From: Sphingomonadales bacterium
GTDB lineage: Bacteria; Bacteroidota; Bacteroidia; Chitinophagales; Chitinophagaceae
Direction of reading: 5' to 3'
Length of the DNA stretch: 64,000 nucleotides
NCBI GenBank assembly: GCA_016872195.1
Contig: VHAT01000002.1
Location: 50,568 to 114,567 of the forward strand
Shown: positions 28,333-37,205 of the stretch, piece by piece
Numbering within the stretch: position 1 is the stretch's first letter
Layout: each line of letters begins with the position of its first letter
Position numbers and translations under genes: made by a program
The notes under the pieces: generated by a model
Told to the model about the DNA's origin: nothing
The model's database searches: none
What the model saw: the letters and a program-made list of their open reading frames with translations, nothing else

Positions 28333-29913
28333 TCATAGTGCAAACTGCTCGTATCCCTTATTGAGTGCCACTCCTTGCTCCGTTGCACATTGGCTGACCG
28401 AATGAACAAAGTCAAAGGAACGAAGAAGGCTGGCTGCTTTTTCTACATCGACAGCAAAAATCCGGTCTTCCTTTGCGAAGGATACGTGATCTCGCAAATA
28501 TGAATGTGCGAACTCTAACAATGCAGAACTCTTCAAAGGCCTTCTGAACTCAATGGCCTGGGCGGCAGAGAGTAACTCGATGGCCAAAATATATTCAAGG
28601 TTATCAACGATCTGATTGACCTTGCGCCCGCTGATACTTCCCATCGACACATGGTCTTCTTGGCCAAGAGAAGTTGGGATGCTATCGGCACTGGCCGGAA
28701 AACAGAGCGTCTTATTCTCCGTTACCAAGGCGGCAGTCGTGTACTGCGGTATCATATAGCCACTGTTCAAGCCAACATTTTGCATCAATAACAAAGGAAG
28801 ACCCCATTTTCCTTCCAGCAGTAAATAACAGCGCCGGTCACTAATATTTCCCAACTCGGCGGCAGCCACACAGGCATAATCCAACGGCAGCGCCAAGGGC
28901 TGTCCATGAAAATTTCCCCCGCTAATGGCTTCTCCCCCCTCTAGCAAAATGGGATTATCGGTAACGGCATTCAACTCAATTTGGGTCAGCTCATTCAAAT
29001 GGAGCCAGCTGTTTCGAGAAGCACCGTGTACCTGAGGCATGCAGCGAAGAGAATAGGGATCTTGCACTCGACCACAATCGACATGACTGGCCATGATCGC
29101 CGAATCCTTGAGTAAGATCCGCAGCCGCTGCGCCACTAATTGGTTACCGGCAAAAGGACGAAGGGCATGTAAGCGAAGATCAAAGGGGGTCTTGGTGCCG
29201 GTCAGTGCCTCTAAACTCATGGCACCGATAATATCGGCGGCCTCCAGGCAATTATGCAGACGTTGAACCGCCTTAATAGCAAATGATAAAATAAACTGTG
29301 TGCCATTGATTAGCGCCAATCCCTCTTTGGGCCCTAATGAAAGAGGCGTCAACCCGCAAGAAGCTAAATAGTCGGCGGCCGGCCTGCGCAGATAGCCTTT
29401 GCTAGCGGCATCGGGGACAAGTACTTCTCCAAGACCGATCAATGGTAAAAAAAGATGAGCCAAAGGAGATAGATCACCCGAGGCCCCTACACTTCCTTTT
29501 TCGGGTACAATAGGAATGATATCGTTATCGATATGCCAGCCGATCCGTTGCAGGGTAGCCAAACGGATTCCACTATACCCTTGGGCTAAAGAATGCATTT
29601 TGGTAATAAGCATCAACTTGGCCACCTCCGGTGCCAGGGCCTGGCCTACGCCCACACTATGACTTTGCAAGATCTTATGCTGAAGAAGAGAGGTATCCTC
29701 TGCTGAAATAGCCGTTGAGGCCAAGATGCCAAACCCGGTATTAATGCCATATACGACCTGGCCCGAATTCACAATTTGATTTACCTCTTGCTCTGCCGCT
29801 GTAACTCGCTTTATCGCCTGTTCATCGATTATCCCTTTGCAAGTTCCATTAGCGATGGCAAGGGAAGTACTAACGGTAAGACGGTCAGAGCCATAATGGA
29901 AGACAGCGGCCAT
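28333..29913 (-). CDS. hutH: Histidine ammonia-lyase
   Basis: 526-residue member of the aromatic amino acid lyase family. The self-forming MIO prosthetic group comes from A144-S145-G146 in GSVGASGDLSP. Other family blocks are YGINTGFGILAS, LINGTQFILS, VTDNPIL and QEDHVSMGSISGRK. It deaminates histidine to urocanate, the substrate of hutU. Slightly longer than typical (about 500-510). Phenylalanine/tyrosine lyases share the fold; proximity to hutU favours histidine. Confidence 0.93.
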   Translation of the reverse strand: MAAVFHYGSDRLTVSTSLAIANGTCKGIIDEQAIKRVTAAEQEVNQIVNSGQVVYGINTGFGILASTAISAEDTSLLQHKILQSHSVGVGQALAPEVAKLMLITKMHSLAQGYSGIRLATLQRIGWHIDNDIIPIVPEKGSVGASGDLSPLAHLFLPLIGLGEVLVPDAASKGYLRRPAADYLASCGLTPLSLGPKEGLALINGTQFILSFAIKAVQRLHNCLEAADIIGAMSLEALTGTKTPFDLRLHALRPFAGNQLVAQRLRILLKDSAIMASHVDCGRVQDPYSLRCMPQVHGASRNSWLHLNELTQIELNAVTDNPILLEGGEAISGGNFHGQPLALPLDYACVAAAELGNISDRRCYLLLEGKWGLPLLLMQNVGLNSGYMIPQYTTAALVTENKTLCFPASADSIPTSLGQEDHVSMGSISGRKVNQIVDNLEYILAIELLSAAQAIEFRRPLKSSALLEFAHSYLRDHVSFAKEDRIFAVDVEKAASLLRSFDFVHSVSQCATEQGVALNKGYEQFAL

Positions 29914-29921
29914 GTATTGTG

Positions 29922-29953
29922 TTTGTTCCGCAAGTTAAAGAAATGTAACTTTG
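29922..29953 (+). promoter_or_regulatory. Promoter of tRNA-Arg
   Basis: TTTG (29922-29925), a 20-base spacer, then TAACTTTG (29946-29953): the best full match to the Bacteroidota consensus in the window, ending 22 bases before the tRNA. The arms AAGTTA (29932-29937) and TAACTT (29946-29951) also form an inverted repeat around the -7 region. Confidence 0.75.
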
Positions 29954-29975
29954 CGCAGCTGTATCAAAACAGTCC

Positions 29976-30049
29976 GGTCCGGTAGCTCAGTTGAATAGAG
30001 CAGCTGCCTTCTAAGCAGCAGGTCATTGGTTTGAATCCAATCCGGATCA
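29976..30049 (+). tRNA. tRNA-Arg (anticodon TCT)
   Basis: 74-nt cloverleaf: acceptor GGTCCGG pairs with CCGGATC (one G-T pair), D stem GCTC/GAGC, anticodon stem GCTGC/GCAGC around loop CTTCTAA with anticodon TCT, T stem ATTGG/CCAAT with loop TTTGAAT, discriminator A. CCA is not encoded. The last three bases are also the stop codon of the convergent response-regulator gene. Confidence 0.95.
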
Positions 30050-30709
30050 CTTTTTTTCCTCTGCCCACAACAGGGGGCTTTTTTGCCACTGCCCAAAGGC
30101 CCTTAAAAAATTATTGAATTCCTGCCCGGTCCCTATTTTAAGTTTTTTCATGATATGCTGCTTATGTGCTGACAAGGTGGAGGGGGCCAGTTTCATCAAC
30201 CGTGCTGCCTCTTTCATACTACTTGCACTGGAAATATGATGCAGCACACTCACTTCTCTTTTGGTGAGTTGATTTAAACGCGTGTCAAAATCGGTAAAGA
30301 CAAACCCTTCGCAAAGGATGTTCATGATGATCGCTTGGGGTACATGTACTTTACCATCCAGTACTGCAGAAATGGCCACCATCACATCTTCAGCGCTTTC
30401 CTGTTTGGAAAAACAACCGTCCAAGCCATTTCGGAATGCCTTTAGCACATCACTTCCTAACCTGTCGCATACGAACATTACTTTTTGATATGGCGAGCGG
30501 GTCTTGACCTGTTGCAAAATGGCTGAGGCGTCGGCCTTTTTTGAATCAGCATCGAGTAAAAGCAGATCAAAATCAGAATCTAGGATACGCTCAAGGGCAC
30601 GATCCCCTGGACTAAAAAGATCAAAATGCGTCTCTGCTGTCAACTGCAACATCACTCTTTTAATTCCTTCGGCCAGCAGATGGGTCTCAAAACAAAGCAG
30701 GACTTTCAT
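30047..30709 (-). CDS. LuxR/NarL-type response regulator with atypical receiver domain
   Basis: 220 residues from the ATG at 30709 (MKVLLCFETHLLAEG matches the receiver start; an upstream start would add 16 unrelated residues). The receiver has a plausible phospho-acceptor D53 in LLLLDAD, but the usual N-terminal acidic pair is replaced by C-F-E and the switch region reads MFVCD. The C-terminal HTH is LTKREVSVLHH...AARLMKLAPSTLSAHKQHIMKKLKI. No histidine kinase is adjacent. The stop codon overlaps the 3' end of tRNA-Arg by 3 bases. Targets unknown. Confidence 0.85.
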   Translation of the reverse strand: MKVLLCFETHLLAEGIKRVMLQLTAETHFDLFSPGDRALERILDSDFDLLLLDADSKKADASAILQQVKTRSPYQKVMFVCDRLGSDVLKAFRNGLDGCFSKQESAEDVMVAISAVLDGKVHVPQAIIMNILCEGFVFTDFDTRLNQLTKREVSVLHHISSASSMKEAARLMKLAPSTLSAHKQHIMKKLKIGTGQEFNNFLRAFGQWQKSPLLWAEEKK

Positions 30710-30799
30710 CAATAAATGAGATTTGAAACGATGTAAAGCCCTAAAAGAGCTTAACAAACATTTGAAAATATCAGTTTGTCTCAGTAAAATCCAGTGAGC

Positions 30800-30900
30800 T
30801 GTCTTTTTATTTACAGCTATATATAATTTAACTTATTTTAATTGCATTTTTAATTTTACATAGTTAATAATACTTAAATATTAAAAAATACTATTCATAA
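30800..30900. other. AT-rich intergenic tract
   Basis: Within the 230-bp gap between the response regulator and ung, about 100 bases are almost only A and T (runs such as TATATAATTTAA and TTAAATATTAAAAAATA), clearly different from the mid-40s % GC genes on both sides. No ORF, hairpin terminator or repeat array is seen. It may be a divergent promoter or protein-binding region; a near-match TATCTTTA at 30920-30927 lies just before the ung start. Confidence 0.5.
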
Positions 30901-30939
30901 TGAGCATAGTCCGGAAGCGTATCTTTATAAAAAGGCAAG

Positions 30940-31611
30940 ATGCGGGTCAGTATTGAATCATCATGGAAAACGGTGCTTAAGGGAGAATTTGAAAAACCCC
31001 ACTTTAAGCAACTGGTCTTACATCTTAAGACAGAAAAAGAGCAGGGAAAGACAATTTATCCACTGGGAAAATTCATTTTCAATGCATTCGACAGCACTCC
31101 TTTCGAAAAGGTAAAACTGGTTATTTTAGGGCAAGACCCCTACCATGGACCCGGTCAGGCGCATGGTCTTAGCTTCTCCGTACCATCGGGTATGGCGACC
31201 CCGCCCTCCCTTCAAAATATCTTTAAAGAATTACAGCATGATATTGGTATGCCCCTGCCAGAAACAGGTGACCTATCGGCCTGGGCCCGACAAGGCGTTT
31301 TCTTGCTTAACGCTTCGCTGACGGTTCGTGCCGCAGAGCCCATGAGCCATGCGCAAATCGGGTGGGCTCTTTTTACCGATGCGGTAATAAAGGTCCTTAG
31401 CGAGAAACGGAAGCATCTGGTCTTTTTGCTCTGGGGAAAATTTGCCAAAGAGAAAAGCCATCTGATCGATTCAACAAAACATAAGATCCTCACCGCTGCA
31501 CACCCCTCTCCTCTTTCAGCTCACAATGGTTTTTTTGGTTGTCGGCATTTTTCTACCGCCAATCAATACTTGGTACAAAATGGGATCGACCCCATTGACT
31601 GGAAGCTATAA
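30940..31611 (+). CDS. ung: Uracil-DNA glycosylase, family 1
   Basis: 223 residues, standard for the family. The water-activating loop is GQDPYHGPGQAHGLSFSV with catalytic D66, and the minor-groove loop is HPSPLSAHNGFFGCRHFS. It removes uracil from DNA at the start of base-excision repair. It is followed after 9 bases by the acyltransferase gene, so the two are probably co-transcribed. Confidence 0.97.
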   Translation: MRVSIESSWKTVLKGEFEKPHFKQLVLHLKTEKEQGKTIYPLGKFIFNAFDSTPFEKVKLVILGQDPYHGPGQAHGLSFSVPSGMATPPSLQNIFKELQHDIGMPLPETGDLSAWARQGVFLLNASLTVRAAEPMSHAQIGWALFTDAVIKVLSEKRKHLVFLLWGKFAKEKSHLIDSTKHKILTAAHPSPLSAHNGFFGCRHFSTANQYLVQNGIDPIDWKL

Positions 31612-31620
31612 ATTCAATCC

Positions 31621-32352
31621 ATGAAAAAGCGAATATCCGGTTGGCTGTGGGCCCTGTGGGCGCTTACAAGTTTTATCACCACTTTCTTGATCGTGTATGT
31701 TCCGCTAATGCTGACCTGGCTGATACCCGATCCCGTGGGTCAGACCCGGTTCATAACCATGAGCAGAAAATGGATACGGGTATGGCTTTGGATGGTACGG
31801 TGTCCCTTGCGAGTGGTTGGAACTTCTCATTTCAAAAATGGTCAATCTTACATCGTTACCTGCAACCATAACTCCTTTATGGATCCCCCGCTTTCTTCTC
31901 CCTTTATTCCGGGGGCAAATAAAACGATCGCCAAATCATCTTTTAACCGAATCCCCCTTTTTAATTTCTTTTATCAAAAAGGTGGCGTGCTGGTGGATCG
32001 GTCCAGTGAAAAGAGCCGAAAAAAAAGCTATCATACTATGAAATCGGTATTGCTCAAGGGTATGCATATGTGCATTTATCCGGAAGGCACTCGAAACCGA
32101 ACGGAGCAGCCACTAAAAAGCTTTCATGATGGCGCTTTTAGGTTAGCGCTCGATACGGGACACGCTATTATGCCTGCCGTACTGCTGGGCACCAAAAAAG
32201 TGATGCCACCGGAAAAGAGATTTTATTTTAAGCCAGGACCGGTAGAAATTCATTTTTTAGCGCCCGTTTCACCCGAAGGGCATACCCTTTTGAGCTTAAA
32301 AGAAAGAGTCTTTTCGATAATGGAATCGTATTACGTACAGAACTCCTTTTAA
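31621..32352 (+). CDS. plsC: 1-acyl-sn-glycerol-3-phosphate acyltransferase (PlsC-like)
   Basis: 243 residues with an N-terminal hydrophobic segment (about residues 8-34) that anchors it in the inner membrane. The acyltransferase motif HX4D is H83-D88 in NHNSFMDPP; the glycerol-phosphate binding motif is YPEGTRNR. It would convert lysophosphatidate to phosphatidate. Its last 4 bases overlap the end of the convergent lptD gene. Other LPLAT-family substrates (for example ornithine lipids) cannot be excluded. Confidence 0.87.
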   Translation: MKKRISGWLWALWALTSFITTFLIVYVPLMLTWLIPDPVGQTRFITMSRKWIRVWLWMVRCPLRVVGTSHFKNGQSYIVTCNHNSFMDPPLSSPFIPGANKTIAKSSFNRIPLFNFFYQKGGVLVDRSSEKSRKKSYHTMKSVLLKGMHMCIYPEGTRNRTEQPLKSFHDGAFRLALDTGHAIMPAVLLGTKKVMPPEKRFYFKPGPVEIHFLAPVSPEGHTLLSLKERVFSIMESYYVQNSF

Positions 32353-35117
32353 AATCCGGTAAAGAACCGGGTGCGATTAATACGCAAGTCTTGCAGCAAG
32401 GAAGATTTGGGAGAAATAGTAAAATTAAAGGAACGGGTAAATCCAACTGGGATTACATTGATCGATAATTGCCAGCAATGCAGATCGCGATTGATGGACA
32501 TGGTGAGATATTGAACATTCCCCGCGGTCATATCGATACTGGCCGAGCCAGACAATTTCCATTTGGGAGTAAGGTTAAAACTGCCCGCCAGATTTAACCC
32601 GCTATTGTATTCTTTTTCGTAACCGCTAAAATCGGGACGGAGGCGACTAAAAAAAGAAAGGGAGTAACTTAGGTTGAGTTGCCACTGAATATTGAAATCG
32701 ACGAACTCATTCGGATTTTGCTGCATGTATTCCAATAAGCGCTGCTGATCGCCTTGCAAAAGTGGATCGTTGAGACGTTCTTGCATCTGCTTTTTCCGAA
32801 GCTCCTCTTTCTTGGAATCCTTGGGCTTACTCTGAAAATTGGTCCCAATGGCCACACTTCCCGAACTAATACGACCCAGCTTGAATTTGCCGCCCTGCCA
32901 GGCATATTTATTGATCTCGAATCCATTCTTATCGGTTTGGTATGGATTGAGGCTGGTAGACGCATTAATATTGATCTTGTCAAAAAGAGTGGTCCGCAAA
33001 TAAAAAGGGATCTCCCTGGACAAATTCATGGAGTCACGCAGTAGATCGTAGGAGGCGCTAAAGCCAAATCCGTCGATCAGCATCATCTTTTTAATCGCAG
33101 CCTTACCGGTATCTTTCTTGGAGCGATACTTCATCTCAAGATTATTATCCAGTCCAAATTGAATGGACCCGGATCGCCGGGTCGAGGTATTGTAAAGAAA
33201 CTGACCACCCATATCGTTGTAGTAGAGAACCCGACCGGTAGTATCTACCTGCGTACTGAGAATTCTACTCTTGTTAAAATCGGGTGTATAGCTAAGTGCG
33301 ATTTGCGGTCGCATAATATGGCGAATGGCCATTACCCGGGATCGTTTAAACTGATACATTCCGTAGAGGGCCGTATTGAATCCCAAAGAAACACTGGCGC
33401 GCTGATCGATAAATAATCCTTTTTGCGTAAGCGTATCTACTTTTTTCTGGCTGGCATTCCAGCTGTAGCGGGTTACCCGCTGGATCCAGCTCTGGTTATA
33501 ACTAATGCCGGGCGAAACGATCACGCGCCCCCCTAAAATGGGAGGTAAGGCCAACGCAATAGGCAGCGAGTGATTTGCCATCCACTGCGCGGTATCCCGT
33601 ATGTACTGTAAAAAGGGCTTTACCCCATTCCGACCATAGGTAAGCGTGTCATAAAAACTGATCGAATTCGAAAAGGTGACATTATACCCAATGGCCAACT
33701 TTTCGTACCAACGAGACGCGCCCGCTGCATTCTTTCTTTCGAATGGGTAGATGTTATTGAGTGTAAAGGCACCATTAGGAAGACTTATATTGATGAGACC
33801 AATATTATTGTTTTGGTTATGATTGGCGCTGAGAGAGAGGTTATAGGGCTTGTTCTTCCAGGTCTTGGCAAAGGTGATAGAAGAGCCCAGCATGTTCTGA
33901 AACGGAAGTACGGCATTACCCGGAATGCTCCGGTTATACTTGGTCGATCCGGCATTGACATTGGCGCTGAAGGTAACACCCGGACGAGCTCGTCCATCAA
34001 CAGCGTGTGACCAAGAAATATTGAATACGCGTGTCTTATTAAAATCAGGATCGCCTTTAAAGTTTTGCTTGGACGAACGAAAGTCAAGACCAAATCCCCC
34101 ATTGTACCGGTAACGGCGACGGTAGGTGGTACGCGCGCTGGCGGCCCACTCTCCATACGAAAAAAGATCGGCCGTTAGCTGAGCATCCCAATAATCATTG
34201 ATCACTCTATAATAACCGATCCCTTGCAGGCCAAGTCCTCTTAACTCATCGGTCATAAAATTGGGTCGCATCAACCCGGAATGTCTGCCCTGGTTTAGGG
34301 GATAAAAACCAAAAGGAAGATAAATCGGAACGGGCACTCCTTCAAACTCTGGATGAGCGGGACCTGAGACAGCCAATTGCTGGTTGATCATCTTCATCTT
34401 ACCCGACACAAAAGCAAAATGCGGTTCATCGAGCATACAAGTCGTAAATCGGGCTTCTTTTATGAACGTGGTGGTGGGACTTACCTTTTTAGCCTGTTCC
34501 CCGATGACCAGCATCTCTCCTTGCTTCGTGTAAGTTTTTTTGGTAACCCCCAACTGCGTGCGAAAATTATACAGGATCGTGTCGTTAGTCATTTCCGTTT
34601 CGCCTGTTTTAAAAACGGCCGCATCCAACGTGGCCCCTGTGCTATCTACCGAACGAACGGCAGTAACCACTTGGGTTTGCTGATCGAGCTCTACTTTTGG
34701 TGCCGATAGCGTCATATCGGTGTAAGCGGTATTGGTCTTGCCGTAAAGGATCACCTTCTTTTTACGTACTAAAACCACAGCAGAATCTGTTGCCTGGTAT
34801 TTGACGGGTGCATCCAATGTATCACGGGATCGCTTAAATCGAAATGTATCTGTCTGGACACGCGATATGCTATCTTCTGCTGTAAGTCTTACGATAGGAG
34901 TAAGCGTGTCGATCTGTTGAGAACGGGAGAGCTCTGCAGCAGGCAAGGGTACCCTCTTCGCTTTGGCAGGAACGGTATCAGCGCTTGTTAACAAATCGCT
35001 AAACCTATATACGGAGGTGGCTCGCGCTGCGGTTATACACGCCTGGGTATAAATTAAACCCACTAGTATAACTCCCAACAAGCAGCAATTTGGCTTAAAT
35101 TTGTAGAAGAGGCTCAT
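32349..35117 (-). CDS. lptD: LptD-like LPS assembly outer-membrane protein
   Basis: 922 residues from the ATG at 35117; that start follows the -7 element at 35127-35134, while an in-frame ATG at 35174 would lie upstream of it. A hydrophobic N-terminal signal (about residues 11-25) is followed by a Ser/Thr-rich linker, an OstA-like N-terminal domain (KVILYGKTNTAYTDMTLSAPKVELD, residues about 115-200) and a long beta-barrel region (YNGGFGLDFRS, SLSANHNQNNNIG, RIRRTRFF-type final strand ending in F). It probably inserts LPS in the outer leaflet. It is longer than E. coli LptD (about 780), as is common in the phylum. Confidence 0.85.
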   Translation of the reverse strand: MSLFYKFKPNCCLLGVILVGLIYTQACITAARATSVYRFSDLLTSADTVPAKAKRVPLPAAELSRSQQIDTLTPIVRLTAEDSISRVQTDTFRFKRSRDTLDAPVKYQATDSAVVLVRKKKVILYGKTNTAYTDMTLSAPKVELDQQTQVVTAVRSVDSTGATLDAAVFKTGETEMTNDTILYNFRTQLGVTKKTYTKQGEMLVIGEQAKKVSPTTTFIKEARFTTCMLDEPHFAFVSGKMKMINQQLAVSGPAHPEFEGVPVPIYLPFGFYPLNQGRHSGLMRPNFMTDELRGLGLQGIGYYRVINDYWDAQLTADLFSYGEWAASARTTYRRRYRYNGGFGLDFRSSKQNFKGDPDFNKTRVFNISWSHAVDGRARPGVTFSANVNAGSTKYNRSIPGNAVLPFQNMLGSSITFAKTWKNKPYNLSLSANHNQNNNIGLINISLPNGAFTLNNIYPFERKNAAGASRWYEKLAIGYNVTFSNSISFYDTLTYGRNGVKPFLQYIRDTAQWMANHSLPIALALPPILGGRVIVSPGISYNQSWIQRVTRYSWNASQKKVDTLTQKGLFIDQRASVSLGFNTALYGMYQFKRSRVMAIRHIMRPQIALSYTPDFNKSRILSTQVDTTGRVLYYNDMGGQFLYNTSTRRSGSIQFGLDNNLEMKYRSKKDTGKAAIKKMMLIDGFGFSASYDLLRDSMNLSREIPFYLRTTLFDKININASTSLNPYQTDKNGFEINKYAWQGGKFKLGRISSGSVAIGTNFQSKPKDSKKEELRKKQMQERLNDPLLQGDQQRLLEYMQQNPNEFVDFNIQWQLNLSYSLSFFSRLRPDFSGYEKEYNSGLNLAGSFNLTPKWKLSGSASIDMTAGNVQYLTMSINRDLHCWQLSINVIPVGFTRSFNFTISPKSSLLQDLRINRTRFFTGF

Positions 35118-35126
35118 GCAGCGGGG

Positions 35127-35134
35127 CAAATGTA
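35127..35134 (-). promoter_or_regulatory. Bacteroidota -7 element for lptD
   Basis: On the minus strand TACATTTG, a full TAnnTTTG match, 9 bases upstream of the lptD ATG. No clear -33 element. Confidence 0.45.
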
Positions 35135-35202
35135 AATCTTTATACTCGCTATAGTGGCTGTCCGAACCAAACAATTTGTGAATATTGTCTTCTTATAAGC
35201 CT

Positions 35203-36207
35203 ATGACCAACAAAATATTAATTCTTTTTATTGCGGTAGCCGGCTACATCAGTGTCTCTTCCTTTGTGCGCGAAACAACGAATACCCGAAATAAAAAAGT
35301 GATCAATACGGTGGTGATCGATCCCGGGCATGGAGGACAAGACGCCGGTGCCAGAGGGCAGTTTTCTACCGAAAAAGAGATCTGCCTGGGGGTATCGTTA
35401 AAACTGGGTGATATGATCAAAAAGGAATTCCCAGATCTCAATATTCTTTTTACACGCGAGACCGATACATACCCCGAATTGCATGATCGAGCCAAATTCG
35501 CCAATGAGAGCAAAGGCGATCTTTATCTGTGTATACACGTTAACGCAGCTGGAGGGCGTCGAAAAGCCGAGGTGATCGGCTATAAAACAGTTACCTATTA
35601 TACCGGAAAAGGTGCCAGCCGAAAGAAAAGAACCAAGAAGGTACCCCAGTATCGTTATACCAATCTTCCCAGTGCCGCCAAGGGTACTGAAACCTATATC
35701 TGGGGAGCACACCGCAGCGAAGACAAAGAGCTGGCCATTATAGAAAATGCACCCATGCTGCGTGAGGAGAACTTTGAGAAAAACTATGGGAATATCGATG
35801 TTAACTCACCAGAGTTCATTGCGATTTCATTACTCAAAACAAAGCAGTACTTTAAAAGAAGTGCTACGCTGGCCGGTTTTATACAAGATGAGTTCGTAAA
35901 AGTAGGCCGGGTCGACCGCGATGTCAGACAAAGAGGGATCGGAATTTGGGTACTTCAAGCTACTGCCATGCCCAGCGTATTGGTAGAAACAGGCTTTATC
36001 TCCAATCCCGAAGAAGAACAATATCTCAATAGCCCCGAAGGACAAGAAGAATTATCGGCTTGCATCGTAAGAGCCTTAAAGAATTATATTGCCTGGCTCG
36101 AGCAACGTCAAAATGGAGCCGGAGCCGATACCCCACCCCAAGGCTATAGCAGCAATCTTTCGTTTTTACAGCAAGTAGAGAACGCCGAAAAAAATCGCCC
36201 CGAATGA
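35203..36207 (+). CDS. N-acetylmuramoyl-L-alanine amidase (Amidase_3)
   Basis: 334 residues from the ATG at 35203 (a TTG six codons earlier is less likely). Residues 3-20 form a signal peptide. The zinc site is H43 in IDPGHGG, the Glu in STEKEICLGVSLKL and the His in YLCIHVNAA; the catalytic Glu is in VLVETGFISNPEEE. A basic insertion of about 60 residues after the second His (GKGASRKKRTKK...) resembles the regulatory helix insertion of AmiA/B/C-type enzymes. It cleaves the peptide from peptidoglycan, in the periplasm, probably at septation. Its stop overlaps the next start (ATGA). Confidence 0.92.
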   Translation: MTNKILILFIAVAGYISVSSFVRETTNTRNKKVINTVVIDPGHGGQDAGARGQFSTEKEICLGVSLKLGDMIKKEFPDLNILFTRETDTYPELHDRAKFANESKGDLYLCIHVNAAGGRRKAEVIGYKTVTYYTGKGASRKKRTKKVPQYRYTNLPSAAKGTETYIWGAHRSEDKELAIIENAPMLREENFEKNYGNIDVNSPEFIAISLLKTKQYFKRSATLAGFIQDEFVKVGRVDRDVRQRGIGIWVLQATAMPSVLVETGFISNPEEEQYLNSPEGQEELSACIVRALKNYIAWLEQRQNGAGADTPPQGYSSNLSFLQQVENAEKNRPE

Positions 36208-37205
36208 AGATCAGCAACGAAACCAAAGTAGGTGCACTGACCATACTGGCCTTGGCCTTACTTTTTATTGGGTTTAACTACTTGAAGGGCCGAGATGTTT
36301 TCAGCCGCACCAAAAAAATCTATGCCGTATTTACCGATCTGGGCAGCCTCGAAAAATCGAACGAGGTCAAGATCAACGGACTTCCAATAGGCGATGTGTA
36401 TCAGAAAAAAGAGAAAGATAAAGATGTCAGTGCAATAGTGGTCACCATACAACTTACCCGCGACGTAAATATTCCGAAGAACTCCGTCGCCTTCATCTCT
36501 TCCAGCTTAGTTGGTTCCTCTTACATAGTCATAGAAAGAGGAAGCAGTACAGAGATGTTGCAAGATGGAGATACCATCATGACCCGCCTAGAGACGGGCA
36601 TATTAGGAGATGTTAAGGCCCAACTTGATCCTACCATTAGTAGTGTTAGAAGCTTGTTGGACTCTCTTAAAAAAACCCTGGCCGGAGTTAACCAGCTCCT
36701 GGATGCCGAAAATAGAAACAACCTTAAACAAACCATAGCCAATCTGAGTACGGCCAGTGCTTCTCTAAATAGTCTATTGGACAGTGAAAATGGCTCCTTG
36801 GCACGCACCCTGAACAATGCCGAGAAGTTTACCGCATCGATAAAAGAATCTGATCAGGATATAAAGCGTACCATTCAAAACACAAAGAAGTTCAGTGAAC
36901 AACTGGCCTCAATCCCCCTAAAGACGACCGTAGACTCCCTCGATCAACTGATCAGCTCATTAAAGACCACCATGCAATCTATTAACAGTGGTCAGGGCAC
37001 GCTGGGAGCGTTGGTCAATGACCGTAAACTTTACGACCAATTGCAACAGACCATCCTGAGCGCGGAGATCCTGATGGACGACTTGCGCGCCCATCCTAAA
37101 CGCTATGTGCAGGTTTCTGTGTTTGGGAAAAAAGAAAAAAATCCTCCGCTTAGCGCACCTGCAAAAAAGATGACCCTTCCCGACTCGAGCCATGAAAAAA
37201 AATAA
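36204..37205 (+). CDS. MlaD/MCE-domain lipid-transport protein
   Basis: 333 residues: short cytoplasmic start, one transmembrane helix (about 9-24), an MCE domain (about 38-115, with GSLEKSNEVKINGLPIGDV and SLVGSSYIVIERGSS), then a long helical and low-complexity region (SLLDSLKKTLAGVNQLLD, LSTASASLNSLLD). MCE proteins form rings that move phospholipids between inner and outer membrane. The ABC partner genes (MlaE/MlaF) are not next to it. It is coupled to the amidase upstream and overlaps the OstA-like gene by 14 bases. Confidence 0.9.
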   Translation: MKISNETKVGALTILALALLFIGFNYLKGRDVFSRTKKIYAVFTDLGSLEKSNEVKINGLPIGDVYQKKEKDKDVSAIVVTIQLTRDVNIPKNSVAFISSSLVGSSYIVIERGSSTEMLQDGDTIMTRLETGILGDVKAQLDPTISSVRSLLDSLKKTLAGVNQLLDAENRNNLKQTIANLSTASASLNSLLDSENGSLARTLNNAEKFTASIKESDQDIKRTIQNTKKFSEQLASIPLKTTVDSLDQLISSLKTTMQSINSGQGTLGALVNDRKLYDQLQQTILSAEILMDDLRAHPKRYVQVSVFGKKEKNPPLSAPAKKMTLPDSSHEKK

